Origin: Ophiura sarsii
Taxonomy: Eukaryota > Echinodermata > Ophiuroidea > Amphilepidida > Ophiuridae
Direction: 5' to 3'
DNA: 64,000 nt
NCBI GenBank assembly: GCA_035610835.1
Contig: CM069452.1
Span: 6,786,171-6,850,170, forward strand
A program made the position numbers and the translations under genes. Positions 48,851 through 60,426 of this stretch are shown piece after piece; position 1 is the stretch's first letter; each line of letters opens with the position of its first letter. The notes beneath the pieces are model-generated. The model ran no database searches and was not told the origin of the DNA. It saw only the letters and a list, made by a program, of their open reading frames with translations.

Positions 48851-51800
48851 CACACTAGAGGTTTTTAGAGGCTTCAATCTCAGCAATGGGAGTCTGTGTA
48901 CAGTAGTGGCACCGTGCAAGCCGACATCACCTTGAGCTGATACGGTGTACATACTTCATCTCACGAAAGTACAAACATGAAATCAATACCTATCAGTAAC
49001 CGACAAGTAGATCCATGCATCATTTATACGCTTATGCCAAACATTGTCTTTGATGATTTGGCAGTGCATTGCAACCTTCTTCCAGATGATAAGCTATTAT
49101 AGGCCTATGTTTACTAGATTCTGATGCAGCATTTGTATTTCAGGTTGAATGAAATACATATGGCTTTGATTGTTCTACCGTGAGGATTATGCACATATAA
49201 ACTACCATGGGTGTGTACTGTACTGTGTACACATCACAAAACGGAATTCAGTTGACGAGCTTATATGAATACACCACAAAGACTTGCAAGCGCTATAATC
49301 ACTTCAATAATTTTTCATTTCAAGCGTCAAACTCGCATCCATGTGAATGTTGAATTCCATAACATCCAGGGTCAATGCACTACGTGGTTGTTGTGGTTGC
49401 GTACCAATTGCAAAGAGAGTGGGAATTGTTTAAATGATGGCAAAATTATTGAATTGATTATAATAGAACATTTATTAGAAGAATTGATGTTATGCACTCA
49501 TGGTTTAAATTTCACTTACCCACAACTACATGGGTCAAAATATGTTACTACAGGTACAATAATAACCCCAACCCGTAACTATTGATCTAATTTATAAAGT
49601 GTGTAGATTGAAAATGTCTCTTCATCTTAAGTGCTGTAGACATGTGCCCATGAATAAAAGGTATCAATATACCTTATGAATAGTGAACACATGTATCACT
49701 ATTTTAACAGCAGTAAATGACTACAACACTATTTTATGAGCAGCAAGTGAACACATTGTTCCTCTACGACCTTTAAAACTCTACATTAAATGCCTTAACT
49801 AACATCTGTGTTTGGCACAACAGATCAAAAAAGAAGAAAAAACAACAAAATAACAATCAATATAACAATAACAACAACTGAAATTGGTGAAACTCATAAA
49901 TATTATCATCATCAAGCACTCCCTTCCGACCACGTCAAACGGATTCAAAGATGGTGCTGATTTTATCCCGTGCATATCGGAAGGTCAAAGGTCACCATCT
50001 CTCTTTTCTCTCTGTCACCCCCTCTATTGACTGCATCACCATTGCCAGCCTCCATTACCAATCGTTCACTTTTTGGTAATATATTCATCAAGAACTAGAT
50101 AGACCACCATGACACTCCGCAAAAACGTTGCGTCTCAGCTTCGATCAGTCTCCTGACTTTTTTACGTCACTTTACTATGATTTATCAAGGCACTGTGTAT
50201 GTACCCATTCTCATATTGGACATATGTTTTGGGTACTTATATATTGCTGTCAGTTACAAATCACTTTCAACTTGATTTCTACACTTATCAGTACAGTATC
50301 AAACTAATTGTGTGTAATTACTATCAAATGGGCCAATTCAAGTTCCAGAATAAAATTCGGACTGCAATGATTGAATTCCTTAATGTGTGTCATTTTTATG
50401 ACTCATTAGATGGTAACCACATACAAATCAATTGGTACTGTACTGCCTATTCATTGCATAAATTATTGCCTCATAGGCGGGACTTTTGAATGTGCTTTGC
50501 TGTACATGTGTTGTTTTGATGCACTTTGCTCAATCACAGATTGTTCAAATGGTATGCTTTATATACCAGTATGGTTGATAAGCCTTTTAGAGGCATTGCA
50601 GACCCCTCACAACAGACTGCACATTTTGTATCTTATGGGTTTTACCGAGGTCAAAGTACGCCTTCTCCTATGGCATGTACCCATTTCAGATAATGCCCTA
50701 TATTGTGCCTGTCATTCTTCGAAAAAGCTTATTACATTGACAATCTGATGCATTGTATTTCAAATTGGTTCTTTTACATGTTTTCTTGACTTATAAAGTT
50801 TTAGAATCTTACCAATAACATTATGATTTCACTCTTTGCTCCCAACATTATAATTTGTTTGAATACAAATAGGTGAAAGAAAAATAACATCATGGTAAAA
50901 CTTTACACTCATTGAACTTTCTGTTTCAGCTTATGCATTGAAATGCATTTATTCAAATACACTTTGTATTCCCAAATCAATGTGGTTTTCTCGAGTTACA
51001 GATATATATTATCCAGACAACAAATTGGTTGTCATGGAGCAAATGGGTTGCGTGATGGCTTTCCAAAATTACAATTGCACATACTCACAAATTTGATCAC
51101 TGTAAATTGCAACCTCAAATGCACACAACCATGTCTCTCTCAACGATTACTCTGCAATTCTTCTTGATAAAAGCAACCATTTCATATCTGACCAGGTGCA
51201 TTACTTGTAAGTAATGCTCCAAGATGCAATGTCCATGACAGGATTGCAATTAATTGGTATTTCAAACTCAAGAGTACACACATTTAGTTTGTAATAAATG
51301 CAAAGTTCCACAATTTTGATTACTACTGCATCAGCATGTTTATCTTGAATCAAATTCTGACAAACCTATACACATGCAGTTGGAATCACAATAGGGCAGA
51401 CTCGTCAAAAACACCACTAAATACCATGTATGGTGATAGGTAGGTGATTTGTCATCACCATCATAATCCATTTGTAATCATTCAACTTCACGCATACATG
51501 CATCAGCACATGCATTCAGGTTCAGTACATGCATTCAGGTTCAAACAGCATAAACACACATAATTTGAATTATGTCCATGGATGATGACAGCCTGTGTCA
51601 AACCATCAGACGCTTATTAACCCAAATCCTGGAGTGTGCAAGCAGTACAGACAGTGCCTGTAGTGTTTCAGTGGATAATATTCTTCTCTAAACTCCTCAA
51701 TCAAACTCTACCTAATGTTTGTCCCAATTGATTCCTCGGCTAATCATTCATAGAATCTTTTATGAAGGTGCCCCTAAAGTTCTGATTACTATCCCACCAC

Positions 51801-52115
51801 CTATGTGTGACTGCACTCTCTCCACATGTCTACCGTGCCAGTGTTGGTGGTGCCTTGATCATACACTGTATGGTGGCAATGGCTTTATGGTGTCGTCTGC
51901 TACTTTTTGTTGTTGCATTTTCCGTTAGCAGACAATAACACCGCCTCACTATACCTCTCCAACTCCCCCCTCTCCTCCTCCTCTTCCATTTTCTGGTGAC
52001 TCTTCCTTTGTTTTAAGTGCTCAGTTGACTTCCCCTTTCTCTCCGCATCATCACGTTTTCTTTATGACAGGAACGCATTTTCCTCTTCTTCCGCCAGCGT
52101 TCCCTTTCATCGCAA

Positions 52116-52220
52116 CTAGTAGCCAAAGGCATTGGTAAAGTTGCGATCACCCTGGTAGGTGGAATCCTGGGAGAGCGCCGCATCCACTTGGGACTTGAAC
52201 TCCTCTCCTAGGTAGCTGTC
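52116..52220 (-). CDS. UPF1: UPF1 terminal coding exon
   Basis: Acceptor TTCCATTACAG is followed by GAC AGC TAC. It encodes [20 protein letters not shown] and then [18 protein letters not shown], matching the C-terminal tail of animal UPF1 with two more SQ sites. Phase 0, so it joins in frame to any upstream exon ending ..LSQ. A possible poly(A) signal (AATAAA, minus strand) lies at 50948-50953. The 3' UTR end is unproven. Confidence 0.92.
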   Translation of the reverse strand, partial: DSYLGEEFKSQVDAALSQDSTYQGDRNFTNAFGY

Positions 52221-52747
52221 CTGTAATGGAATGATAAAATCAATTTTCAATTTTGAAATTCAAATTTTGGAGACAATGTTATTTACATTTTGGAAATAAT
52301 GTTACTCCCGACTATAGTTTAATTAATAATTGAACGAACAATTGCGGAATGAAGTACTGCGTAAACAAGTCCAAGCAGCGCATGCTGTATGATAATATGT
52401 ATGAGACTTGTGCCATATGCTGCGTAAGCTTGAAAATATGTACAAGTCCTCACGCCAGCGGTAGCACTACATCAATTGTGTATCTTGTAGCTAGCCGCAT
52501 ATACGCTATGTGAACGTGTTCGTTCATAATTAATCAGACTATGTTATGGAGATTGTCCAAACCTGGTTGAGACAAGCCTGGCTGACTCATGGACATGGCC
52601 TGAAAAAATGTTTTTATCCTGGCAAGCGATTCCAAATTTCTCTCCAAAATGGAATGCATTTCTTAATGAATGAGTAACATTTCCCTCCAGATGCCAAAAT
52701 TTCCCTCCAAATGCTCAGATTTCCCTGCAAGGAGCTTTCCGTATTGC

Positions 52748-53842
52748 CTACTTTTTCAGCCTGTGCTCATGGACATATTGCCTTGAGTGAATGATTAACT
52801 TACCTGTGACAGTTCTGGTTGTGACAGTCCAGGCTGAGATAGTCCTGGCTGTGAGAAACCTGGTTGAGACAAGCCTGGCTGACTCATAGGCTGACTCATG
52901 GACATATTGCCTTGAGTGAATGATTGACTTATCTGTGACAGTTCTGGTTGTGACAGTCCAGGCTGAGATAGTCCTGGCTGTGAGAAACCTGGTTGAGACA
53001 AGCCTGGTTGACTCATAGGCTGACTCATGGACATATTGCCTTGAGTGAATGATTGACTTATCTGTGACAGTTCTGGTTGTGACAGTCCAGGCTGAGATAG
53101 TCCTGGCTGTGAGAAACCTGGTTGAGACAAGCCTGGTTGACTCATAGGCTGACTCATGGACATATTGCCTTGAGTGAATGATTGACTTACCTGTGACAGT
53201 TCTGGTTGTGACAGTCCAGGCTGAGATAGTCCTGGCTGTGAGAAACCTGGTTGAGACAAGCCTGGTTGACTCATAGGCTGACTCATGGACATATTGCCTT
53301 GAGTGAATGATTGACTTATCTGTGACAGTTCTGGTTGTGACAGTCCAGGCTGAGATAGTCCTGGCTGTGAGAAACCTGGTTGAGACAAGCCTGGTTGACT
53401 CATAGGCTGACTCATGGACATATTGTCTTGAGTGAATGATTGACTTACCTGTGACAGTTCTGGTTGTGACAGTCCAGGCTGAGAGTCCTGGCTGTGAGAA
53501 ACCTGGTTGAGACAAGCCTGGTTGACTCATTATAGTCATATTGCCTTGAGTGAATGATTAACTTACCTGTGACAGTTCTGGTTGTGACAGTCCAGGCTGA
53601 GATAGTCCTGGCTGTGAGAAACCTGGTTGAGACAAGCCTGGCTGACTCATAGGCGGACTCATGGACATATTGCCTTGAGTGAATGATTGACTTACCTGTG
53701 ACAGTTCTGGTTGTGACAGTCCAGGCTGAGATAGTCCTGGCTGTGAGAAACCTGGTTGAGACAAGCCTGGTTGACTCATAGGCTGACTCATGGACATATT
53801 GCCTTGAGTGAGTGGACCTTGAGAGAACGGCTGGGAACCATC
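52748..53842 (-). repeat. UPF1: 129-bp tandem repeat amplifying the UPF1 SQ exon (8 units)
   Basis: Eight near-identical units in gene order have boundaries at plus positions 53691, 53562, 53444, 53315, 53186, 53057, 52928 and 52799. All spacings are 129 bp except one of 118, caused by a 9-bp and a 2-bp deletion in unit 3. Each full unit codes 43 residues: about six (M)SQP/GLSQP blocks, then ELSQ(V/I)SQSFTQGN, giving eight SQ and one TQ. Unit ends alternate between CAG-GTAAGT, a perfect 5' splice site, and CAG-ATAAGT, where the GT is lost. Units 2 and 8 end GTAAGTTAA, so reading through gives VS-stop. A truncated ninth copy follows to about 52748, and a fragment lies at 52560-52605. Confidence 0.92.
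53696..53842 (-). CDS. UPF1: UPF1 SQ-rich exon (first repeat unit)
   Basis: Acceptor GTGTGTTTACAG is followed by GATGGTTCCCAGCC, encoding DGSQPFSQGPLTQGNMSMSQ and on to PELSQ. It aligns with the SQPFSQGALTQG..SQPGLSQPELSQ tail of vertebrate UPF1, the region phosphorylated by SMG1. It ends CAG before GTAAGT, phase 0, and joins the terminal exon as LSQ-DSYLG. Using the next donor instead (exon end 53567) would add a complete 43-residue unit in frame. Units further downstream cannot be reached without passing the VS-stop or the unit 3 frameshift. Confidence 0.88.
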
Positions 53843-54015
53843 CTGTAAACACACACAAAAAATAGTAAATGGGTAAAATTAACTTTACATTTTATTGACT
53901 GTTGTCTCTGGATATATGCAGTGAGAAATATTATTTGTTCCTGATTTGGGCTAAGAGGATTTGAGACAAATAAACAAAGGAGTATTCCACGAAGGGATTT
54001 TTTGCTATCATGTAT

Positions 54016-54263
54016 TATAGTTCGCGTCAGAGACGTTCAGCAATTTTTTCTGTGACAACTACTCAGTTACAAGCAGTGCGTTGTAGAACAGCATCACACC
54101 AGCGTTATCTTGAGCAGTGGTGGCGATGTGACGCGGTATCTGTTATCAGATTGGCCGATCTTATCTAATGGGTCATGAATGTCCCCGCCCACACACGCTC
54201 ATTAACTAGATCGCGCGTGTTGGCGATTTTAAAAAGTGCGGAAGTTCTCTGCCGACGACTGTA
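54016..54263. mobile_element. TATAG-family MITE in a UPF1 intron
   Basis: Diverged relative of 48596-48850. It shares TTTTTTCTGTGACAACT, GTGCGTTGTAGAACAGC, GCGTTATCTT, GGGTCATGAATGTCCCCGCC, CTCATTAACTAGA and TTGGCG.TTTTAAAAA. The ends TATAGTTCGCGTCAGAGA and TCTCTGCCGACGACT are imperfect inverted repeats. Confidence 0.8.
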
Positions 54264-54763
54264 AGTAATTATATAAGTTGCACATGATCAGTATCAGTCA
54301 CAAGTTAACAATGATTTCAGATGTGAATTCCTTTATGATAGCCACCTGTCATGACTTCTATCTTACCGATCTTTGATGTGCCATCTTTTGTGAAATCCAC
54401 CCTGTTACCTTGAAAAACTTGATATGATTTTCTTTAAATGCCTACAACTTCAACCAATCCAGGGTAGGCAAAAGTACTTTGACCGATTCAACGTTTCCAA
54501 CCATTCATTTTACCTCTTCATTAAATTCTTTCTTTCCGACCAAAGTTAGAGCAGTAACAAATCTCAAAAAATCTACCAACACTCAAGATCATTTGAAATT
54601 TGCTCTTGTCAATGAAATGGCTATAATAGCAGACTAATCAACGCTTCATAAACCTCTAAAATGAACTTCTTCCATGTACTATATGAAAGGAGCGGCACCA
54701 AGATACTAAAGAGAGAGTCAATCTTACTTTAGCGGCATCCCATGTCACCAACATAAGACTTAC

Positions 54764-55101
54764 TTGGCTCTGAAGAGACAGATTGTACTGCGACATATTC
54801 TGACTGTTGTTGTTAGCCATATTCTGGTGAGACGAATGCTGACCTTTACCCCTGCGACGGTCTCGTCCCGGTGGTGGCCCCTTGTTGCCCCGCGGTGGGG
54901 GATGATGATGATGATGATGCCCACTATACGGGGGTGGTCCTTGATGGTTGAAACCAAATGGTGGTCCATGTTGAGGAGGAGGGGGCATGAACATGTTGAC
55001 AGGGACAGGCATGCTGGTGCCGGCCATGTGGGCCTGCTGAGGCTGGATGTAGCCCATCTGGTCATGTACGCGGGCGGGATGGTGGAATCGACTGCTGTTA
55101 C
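54764..55101 (-). CDS. UPF1: UPF1 exon, Pro/His/Asn-rich linker
   Basis: Acceptor TTTACCATTCAG, donor CAA-GTAAGT. It encodes low-complexity sequence after the helicase core: NMFMPPPPQHGPPFGFNHQG, a run of six His (54902-54919, from (CAT)6), then PPPRGN..GRDRRRGKG and NLSLQSQ. It corresponds to the PMPPPGYFGQ..GRGGRQKNRFG region of vertebrate UPF1. Two ORFs in other frames here are shadows. Confidence 0.9.
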
Positions 55102-55475
55102 CTGAATGGTAAAAATGCAAAGTGATTGTAGACTATGTTATCATTTCTATCATGCTATTTGCAAAAAGCCAATTTTCACATTATATCCATTTGAATGTGG
55201 CTTTGGTATCCCTGTCCTATGCTCTCTCCTGGCACTTTGTCAACAGTTTTAGGTGAGCTGTATTAGATAAACAATGAAGACCAAATGTAATGCGAATGAT
55301 TTTATTCATTTGGTTTTACAAAATAGAATTTCCAGGGTAGGCATTGTCTATATATTTTGCTATTTTTGTTAAATTTTTCATAAACGCTTCTTTCTAAAAT
55401 AAAGGGATCAAATCCCAGTACATCTGTCTATTTTGTCCGTTAATCAATTTTAATTACATCCAACCAATTACTTAC

Positions 55476-55569
55476 TTCCTCCATTCATCATCCCAGATCG
55501 GTCATAAATTCCTCCTGGGATCATCGCTTCTCTGGCATCAAACATAGCTGTGGTCATAAAGCGACCACC
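55476..55569 (-). CDS. UPF1: UPF1 exon
   Basis: It encodes [20 protein letters not shown] and then [11 protein letters not shown], matching the conserved ARFMTTAMYDAREA segment. Acceptor TTCTTACAG, donor GTAAGTAATT. Phase 0 to 1. Confidence 0.9.
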
Positions 55570-56318
55570 CTGTAAGAACAAATAATGGATATCAGGCCAG
55601 TGCATTGCACAATTGGCAATAATGGATTCCCAAATTGTCAGACAAAAGTAGAATAGTATTTGATTTTTCTTTCAACTTTATAATGGATAAAGCAACTTTA
55701 AAGCAGTAAAAAAAAAATTAAAAAGGACCTCCTTTATGATATCTGATCCAACATCTGTTTTTTTACATGCAGTTTTCAGATATTGCTAAGAATCTGGAAT
55801 ATATAAAATGTGGACTTCATTTTCGGTTTTCAAACTAAATTGACATCTTTAAAACTATCAGTCTTCATTATCTGATCCAACATATTCAACATCAATATAA
55901 CAATGTCAAATACTATGCATTGTGACACATTATGTTTCAGATGATGATACCAAGGTATTGAAGCATATAATCACATGCATAGTTCTGATAAATTCCATTT
56001 GAAACTGCCAGATGATTAAAAAAAAGAATGAGAAAAAAAACCCCAGCTCTGCTACTGAAATGATGCACTTTATAACTAGATTACACACTGACAACATCTC
56101 CTAGGTGGAACAGTCAGAAATGTAACTGGCCTTGTAATTCATTTCCTGAAAATTCCAAAAAACCTCATGAAAAATATATATTTCCCTATATTTTGAATCA
56201 TTTTCCTAGGATGACCAACAAAAACTGATTTCTTGAAATGCCTTGGAAATCAATCAATTTCCTGATTTCAGGACATTTCCTGAAGAGTTACGTCTCAGAA
56301 GAGTGTATAAATACTCAC

Positions 56319-56493
56319 TGGATTCGAGGGGTTGACTAGCTTGCGAGGCTTGCTGAACTGGATCATGCTCTCCTTGAGATTATTCAGTGGTCCTTCAACC
56401 AGGACTTTCTGCTCCTTGAAGTGAGACAGTAGATGGTTCCATAGAGGATGACGAGACAACACCTTGGGGTTGCCTACGATGATCACTCCATAT
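56319..56493 (-). CDS. UPF1: UPF1 exon, end of helicase core
   Basis: It encodes [20 protein letters not shown] through [11 protein letters not shown], the last part of RecA domain 2. Acceptor CTCACAACAG, donor CCA-GTGAGT. Its first base completes the Arg of motif VI. Confidence 0.93.
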
Positions 56494-56637
56494 CTGTTGT
56501 GAGAAAGAAAGCATCAAGAGATAAATATCAATAAATAGAGTCTACCAACATTGCTTTATACCGCATCTCACCTGAAGTGCAAACGTGTTGTCAGTGTGAA
56601 TTCTAGTAAACGTGGATAACTGAGTGTGTGATTGTAA

Positions 56638-56835
56638 TACAGTATATGTAGTAATTTTTGCGAAGGTTTTATTCTCGCAAATTTCGCGGGTGGAAATAAA
56701 CATGCGAAAATATTCTTTTGTGATAGAGTTACATTATAATTAATGTCTAAACCCTGAAATTAAAGTCTTGCACATTTTCCAAAAACTATAAAATCGTGAA
56801 AATATATGTACGGGAAAATTACCACTTACACAGTA
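56638..56835. mobile_element. Short MITE with TACAGTA/TACTGTG ends
   Basis: Left TACAGTATATGTAGTAATTTTT; right AAAATTACCACTTACACAGTA, inverted with several mismatches. The interior contains TTCGCGGG and TTGCGAA words like those in 58969-59116. Lies in a UPF1 intron. Confidence 0.55.
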
Positions 56836-57305
56836 GCTGCATGTGACCTCGTGTGATTGATGACATATTCTGGCTTGAGCGCTTATAAGATGCGTCTACC
56901 TGCGCAATTGCAGAATACACAGTGATATCAGGTTTGTACTTTACAGTGTATTGCTACAAGAACTCTTTCATAAAGGATAACTCATACCACTCATTTCGAT
57001 TCTAGATTAATTACATTTCAACAACTATTTTGATAGTGCTATGAAGAAAAAAATCTTAAAATTAGTGCTATGAAAACGAATCTTAAAATAAGGCCTTTCA
57101 CACAGGGACTCTGAAGTACAAGTAAAATGTTATGAATTTAACAAATAACTGATAAATCAAGGACTACCCTATTGAGATTCCCGGGATTGTTGATACACTC
57201 TGAAATCCTTGCATAAAGAAGTAGATCAACCTAATACAAGTATGATGTCAATCTGAGCACAATAGAGGATGAGCTTTGTAAACTGCCTAAAATTACAGCA
57301 CTGAC

Positions 57306-57605
57306 CTGCCCCTAGTGAGCGCCACATTGAGACGCCTGGGATCGTTCAGGAATCCAATCCCTTGATGATCGTTAGCTCTCACACATGACAGGATAATGTA
57401 ATCCTTTTCTCGGCCCTGGAAGGCATCCACACTGGCAATCTCTATGTCCTGGTATAGCTTGGTGTTGAGTGGTCCACTGTATTGCATGTACTGCACGATG
57501 AACGCCCTCTGGCCCTCGTAAGGGGTGATGATTCCAATTTGCTCTGGTTTCACACCGGCGCGCAGGAAACGAGTAGTCAGCTTCTCAACATTGGATGCTT
57601 CAGTT
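57306..57605 (-). CDS. UPF1: UPF1 exon, RecA domain 2 with motifs IV-VI
   Basis: It encodes [49 protein letters not shown] (motif V) and [11 protein letters not shown] (motif VI, arginine finger region). Vertebrates have LTRAR at this last point; LTRGR is a conservative change. Acceptor TTACACAAAATAG, donor GGCAG-GTCAGT. Phase 2-2. Confidence 0.95.
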
Positions 57606-58022
57606 CTATTTTGTGTAAAAAAGGTGAATGATATCAAAATTTAGAATGAAAGTTCATCTGTGTTGGTGATAAATAATTTGAAGTTTAACTTTCGATCTCA
57701 ACACAAGAAAAAATGACCTGGAATGTTCAAGTGTTATCATAATTTGTTGGTAAGAAATAGTTGGTGATATATTGTCTATATTACAAACAAAGTCACACAC
57801 AATTTCTATGCATTGTCGTTATAAAACGTTAATTGTCGTCAAAAAAAATCGTCAAAACTATGTGAGAAGGCAGATTGATGGTACTTATTAGCTATAATTC
57901 AAATCTTTTCAGAGAAGTTTTGCCTGTAAAACTTGCTGCTCACTGTTTAGATGATTTCTTATAAATGCTGTGACTCCAATTAATTAACACAAGTTACAAT
58001 CTGCTGCCTCTTCACCCATCAA

Positions 58023-58168
58023 CAGGGGTGTGAGAGGTCACAAATAAACAACATAAGGGTAAATATGCCAAATATGGGCTGAAAAGTAAAGAAAAAACTG
58101 AAATTTTGGCAAAAGAAAAATTTAATAAAAGAGGAAATCAGCTAAAAAGAGGAACTCTCACACCCCTG
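58023..58168. mobile_element. 146-bp hAT-like MITE
   Basis: Inverted ends CAGGGGTGTGAGAG and CTCTCACACCCCTG. AT-rich interior. No convincing target duplication. Located in a UPF1 intron. Confidence 0.75.
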
Positions 58169-58494
58169 CATTGATAGAACCCTGAAGAGTTGGTTACTAC
58201 TTGATCCATAGTGCATCAGTAGAGGAGAGTTAAGTAAGGGAATAAACTCCCCTCTAACTGTATCTCCACACTCAAAACCCAACCCCTCCACCCTCTCTAC
58301 TCAGTGTCAACAACAGAGGATCATAAATTATCCCCTCGGATTACAAGTTCCCCTCAATGCCCACTCATTTGAAAATATTGGGTTAAGCCACTGGTGTGCA
58401 AGATGCACATTCTGCAATTATTTTCAAAGAAGCTATAATACTGTTTGCAAAATGTCATGAAATAAGAATGCATCACTGGGGGAAAATGTTCTAC

Positions 58495-58612
58495 CTGTTG
58501 AGATATGATGTGCCAGAGCTGGCTATCTCCTCTTGACCAGTAGTTGTATAGAAGAACATGGGCTTGTCTGCTTGCGGCCATGGAAAATCTACCGCTCGAT
58601 TGGTGCGCTCAC
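58495..58612 (-). CDS. UPF1: UPF1 exon
   Basis: It encodes [20 protein letters not shown] through [13 protein letters not shown], matching [20 protein letters not shown] of vertebrate UPF1. Acceptor TTATAATTTCAG, donor AACAG-GTAG. Phase 1 to 2. Confidence 0.93.
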
Positions 58613-58968
58613 CTGAAATTATAAGAATAAAAACAGTTATTATGAGGCAAGCAAAATTCCCCCCACATGCGGCATCGACAATCACAATTTAGACATTGGA
58701 CCCACAATAATGATAATGTACCCCACAAACATTTTTAATTTGAGATAGAAATTCAGATCTAGGATGTTGGATGATTAGATCATGTAACCAATCAATATAA
58801 GGATAAACCACCTATCCATCAGGACGGCAAATGTTTAATACAGTCCACATCTTTTCAAGTTCAGCAGCATAATCATAAGCCAAAAAATAAAGCAAACAAG
58901 AGAGAGAATAATCAAAACATTACTCTTTTAGTAAAGTTAGACAACATTTTGTAATCCTAGTAATGAAA

Positions 58969-59116
58969 TACTGTAAAAGCTGAAACTTTCTCGGTGGTTT
59001 TATTTTCACGCAGTGCATCCAGAAAGTCGCCCGTGAAAAAAACAATTCGCGAAATGTCTATGATTTCAAAATGCGCAAAAAAATATCTTTACGCACAAAT
59101 ATTGGCTTTTACAGTA
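58969..59116. mobile_element. 148-bp MITE with TACTGTAAAAGC ends
   Basis: Perfect 12-bp inverted ends TACTGTAAAAGC / GCTTTTACAGTA. The interior has the TTTTATTTTCACGC...GTGAAAAAAACAATTCGCGAA pattern common to a widespread invertebrate MITE type. In a UPF1 intron. Confidence 0.75.
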
Positions 59117-59224
59117 TGTAACAGATAGTACTTAGAAACTGGAGAGTGTGGATCAAATATTTCTGCCGCTGAAGGTAACATAACAATAGTCCCCATTTTA
59201 TTGATGTGAGATAGGCAAACACTA

Positions 59225-59497
<273 letters not shown>

Positions 59498-59956
59498 TTA
59501 GTAAGTGATTTCGGATTACAGTAAGGAATTAATGTTTTGAGGGGGGAAATTAACTGGTTTCCTCAATTTGGGCACTATAGGGACATAAAAGATCATGTAA
59601 CAAACATTAAATACATGAAGTGCTTGGCCTGTAAAGATTAAAGCAGGTTGTTGGCATGGTTCATTATAGTATATTATAGCCATGATGCACACAGTACCCA
59701 TACCCACATGAAGTAAACTAATTCAGTTTTGAGCCACACTAAATTCATATAGATATTAATTCAACGATGACAACATTAAGTCCTGTTTAATTTATAAATA
59801 TCATCTAATCTGAAAAAGACTCATCCATTATTTTATTTAATTGATTTCACTTTTTATCTATAGCAAATAACATACTTGTGCAAATATTCCTGCACTCTAT
59901 CTTTATAAAAAAGATTTACAATCTGGTCAATTCTCTTATAAGGCATTCCAAGTTAC

Positions 59957-60100
59957 CTGTTTGCTTCCAAGCACCACCGGGATGAGACACTCTGCCTCAG
60001 TTGACTGTGTGCTTTCATCAATCAGCACGGCACGGTAGCGGAACTTGCTGATACGTGGATCGCCTGCTCCCACACAGGTGCAACAGATCACATCGGCATT
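59957..60100 (-). CDS. UPF1: UPF1 exon with Walker B (DEST)
   Basis: It encodes [34 protein letters not shown] (motif II, DEST in place of DEAD) and [11 protein letters not shown]. Acceptor CTTATTCCTCAG, donor CAG-GTAACT, phase 0-0. Confidence 0.95.
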
Positions 60101-60242
60101 CTGAGGAATAAGAAGAAACCATTGTAAAGTAATGTATGCATTGGGTTTGCATGATAGAGACGTTTTTGTATACCTCCTTTGTAGGGCTGAATAATAAAAA
60201 AAATTCATACAGATAAGAGTAAACAGCAAGGGTATAATTATA

Positions 60243-60426
60243 CAGGCATGAGAATCTTCAAAAAAAAGCAGGAATTCCTGCTTTTTTGTAGTAAAAATGT
60301 ATGCAGTTTTATTTAATTTCAGCATGTTTTTGGCCTTTTTTGCCCAATTTCACTCGCTCTTTCAGGAATTTTCACCACTTTCCAGCTAATGTCCTGCTAT
60401 TTTCAATAACTCCACTCTCATGCCTG
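60243..60426. mobile_element. 184-bp MITE with ATTATA duplication
   Basis: Inverted ends CAGGCATGAGA and CTCTCATGCCTG, flanked on both sides by ATTATA. It contains a perfect GCAGGAATTCCTGC hairpin with A/T arms near 60265-60290. In a UPF1 intron. Confidence 0.75.

Larger units (their letters stand above)
36430..52000. other. Gene-poor, transposon-dense intergenic block
   Basis: No ORF here shows recognisable protein motifs or plausible splice structure. The longest (for example 49265-49585 and 50199-50748) look like chance frames, and the latter may lie in the UPF1 3' UTR. The block contains the elements listed individually between 36795 and 48850. Stretches 37050-38250, 47320-48590 and 48860-52000 show no repeat or gene I can support, apart from a single DR1-like AGGTCAAAGGTCA at 49982-49994. 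Confidence 0.6.

Noticed and set aside
49265..49585. 106-codon plus-strand ORF
   Set aside because: No motif, no splice signals and no similarity I recognise; expected by chance in this length of sequence.
49982..49994. Isolated AGGTCAAAGGTCA as a regulatory element
   Set aside because: A single DR1 match with no context; kept only as a note beside the satellite.
50199..50748. Two overlapping ORFs of 96 and 112 codons
   Set aside because: Overlapping frames without motifs, on the strand opposite UPF1 and possibly over its 3' UTR.
52560..52605. Partial SQ copy with acceptor-like TTTTTTCAG and donor-like CAG-GTTTGG as an additional UPF1 exon
   Set aside because: It would end in phase 1 while the terminal exon needs phase 0. 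It is a decayed fragment of the 129-bp repeat.
52748..53842. CRISPR-like array
   Set aside because: The 129-bp units are contiguous with no spacers and code for a conserved UPF1 motif in a spliced animal gene.
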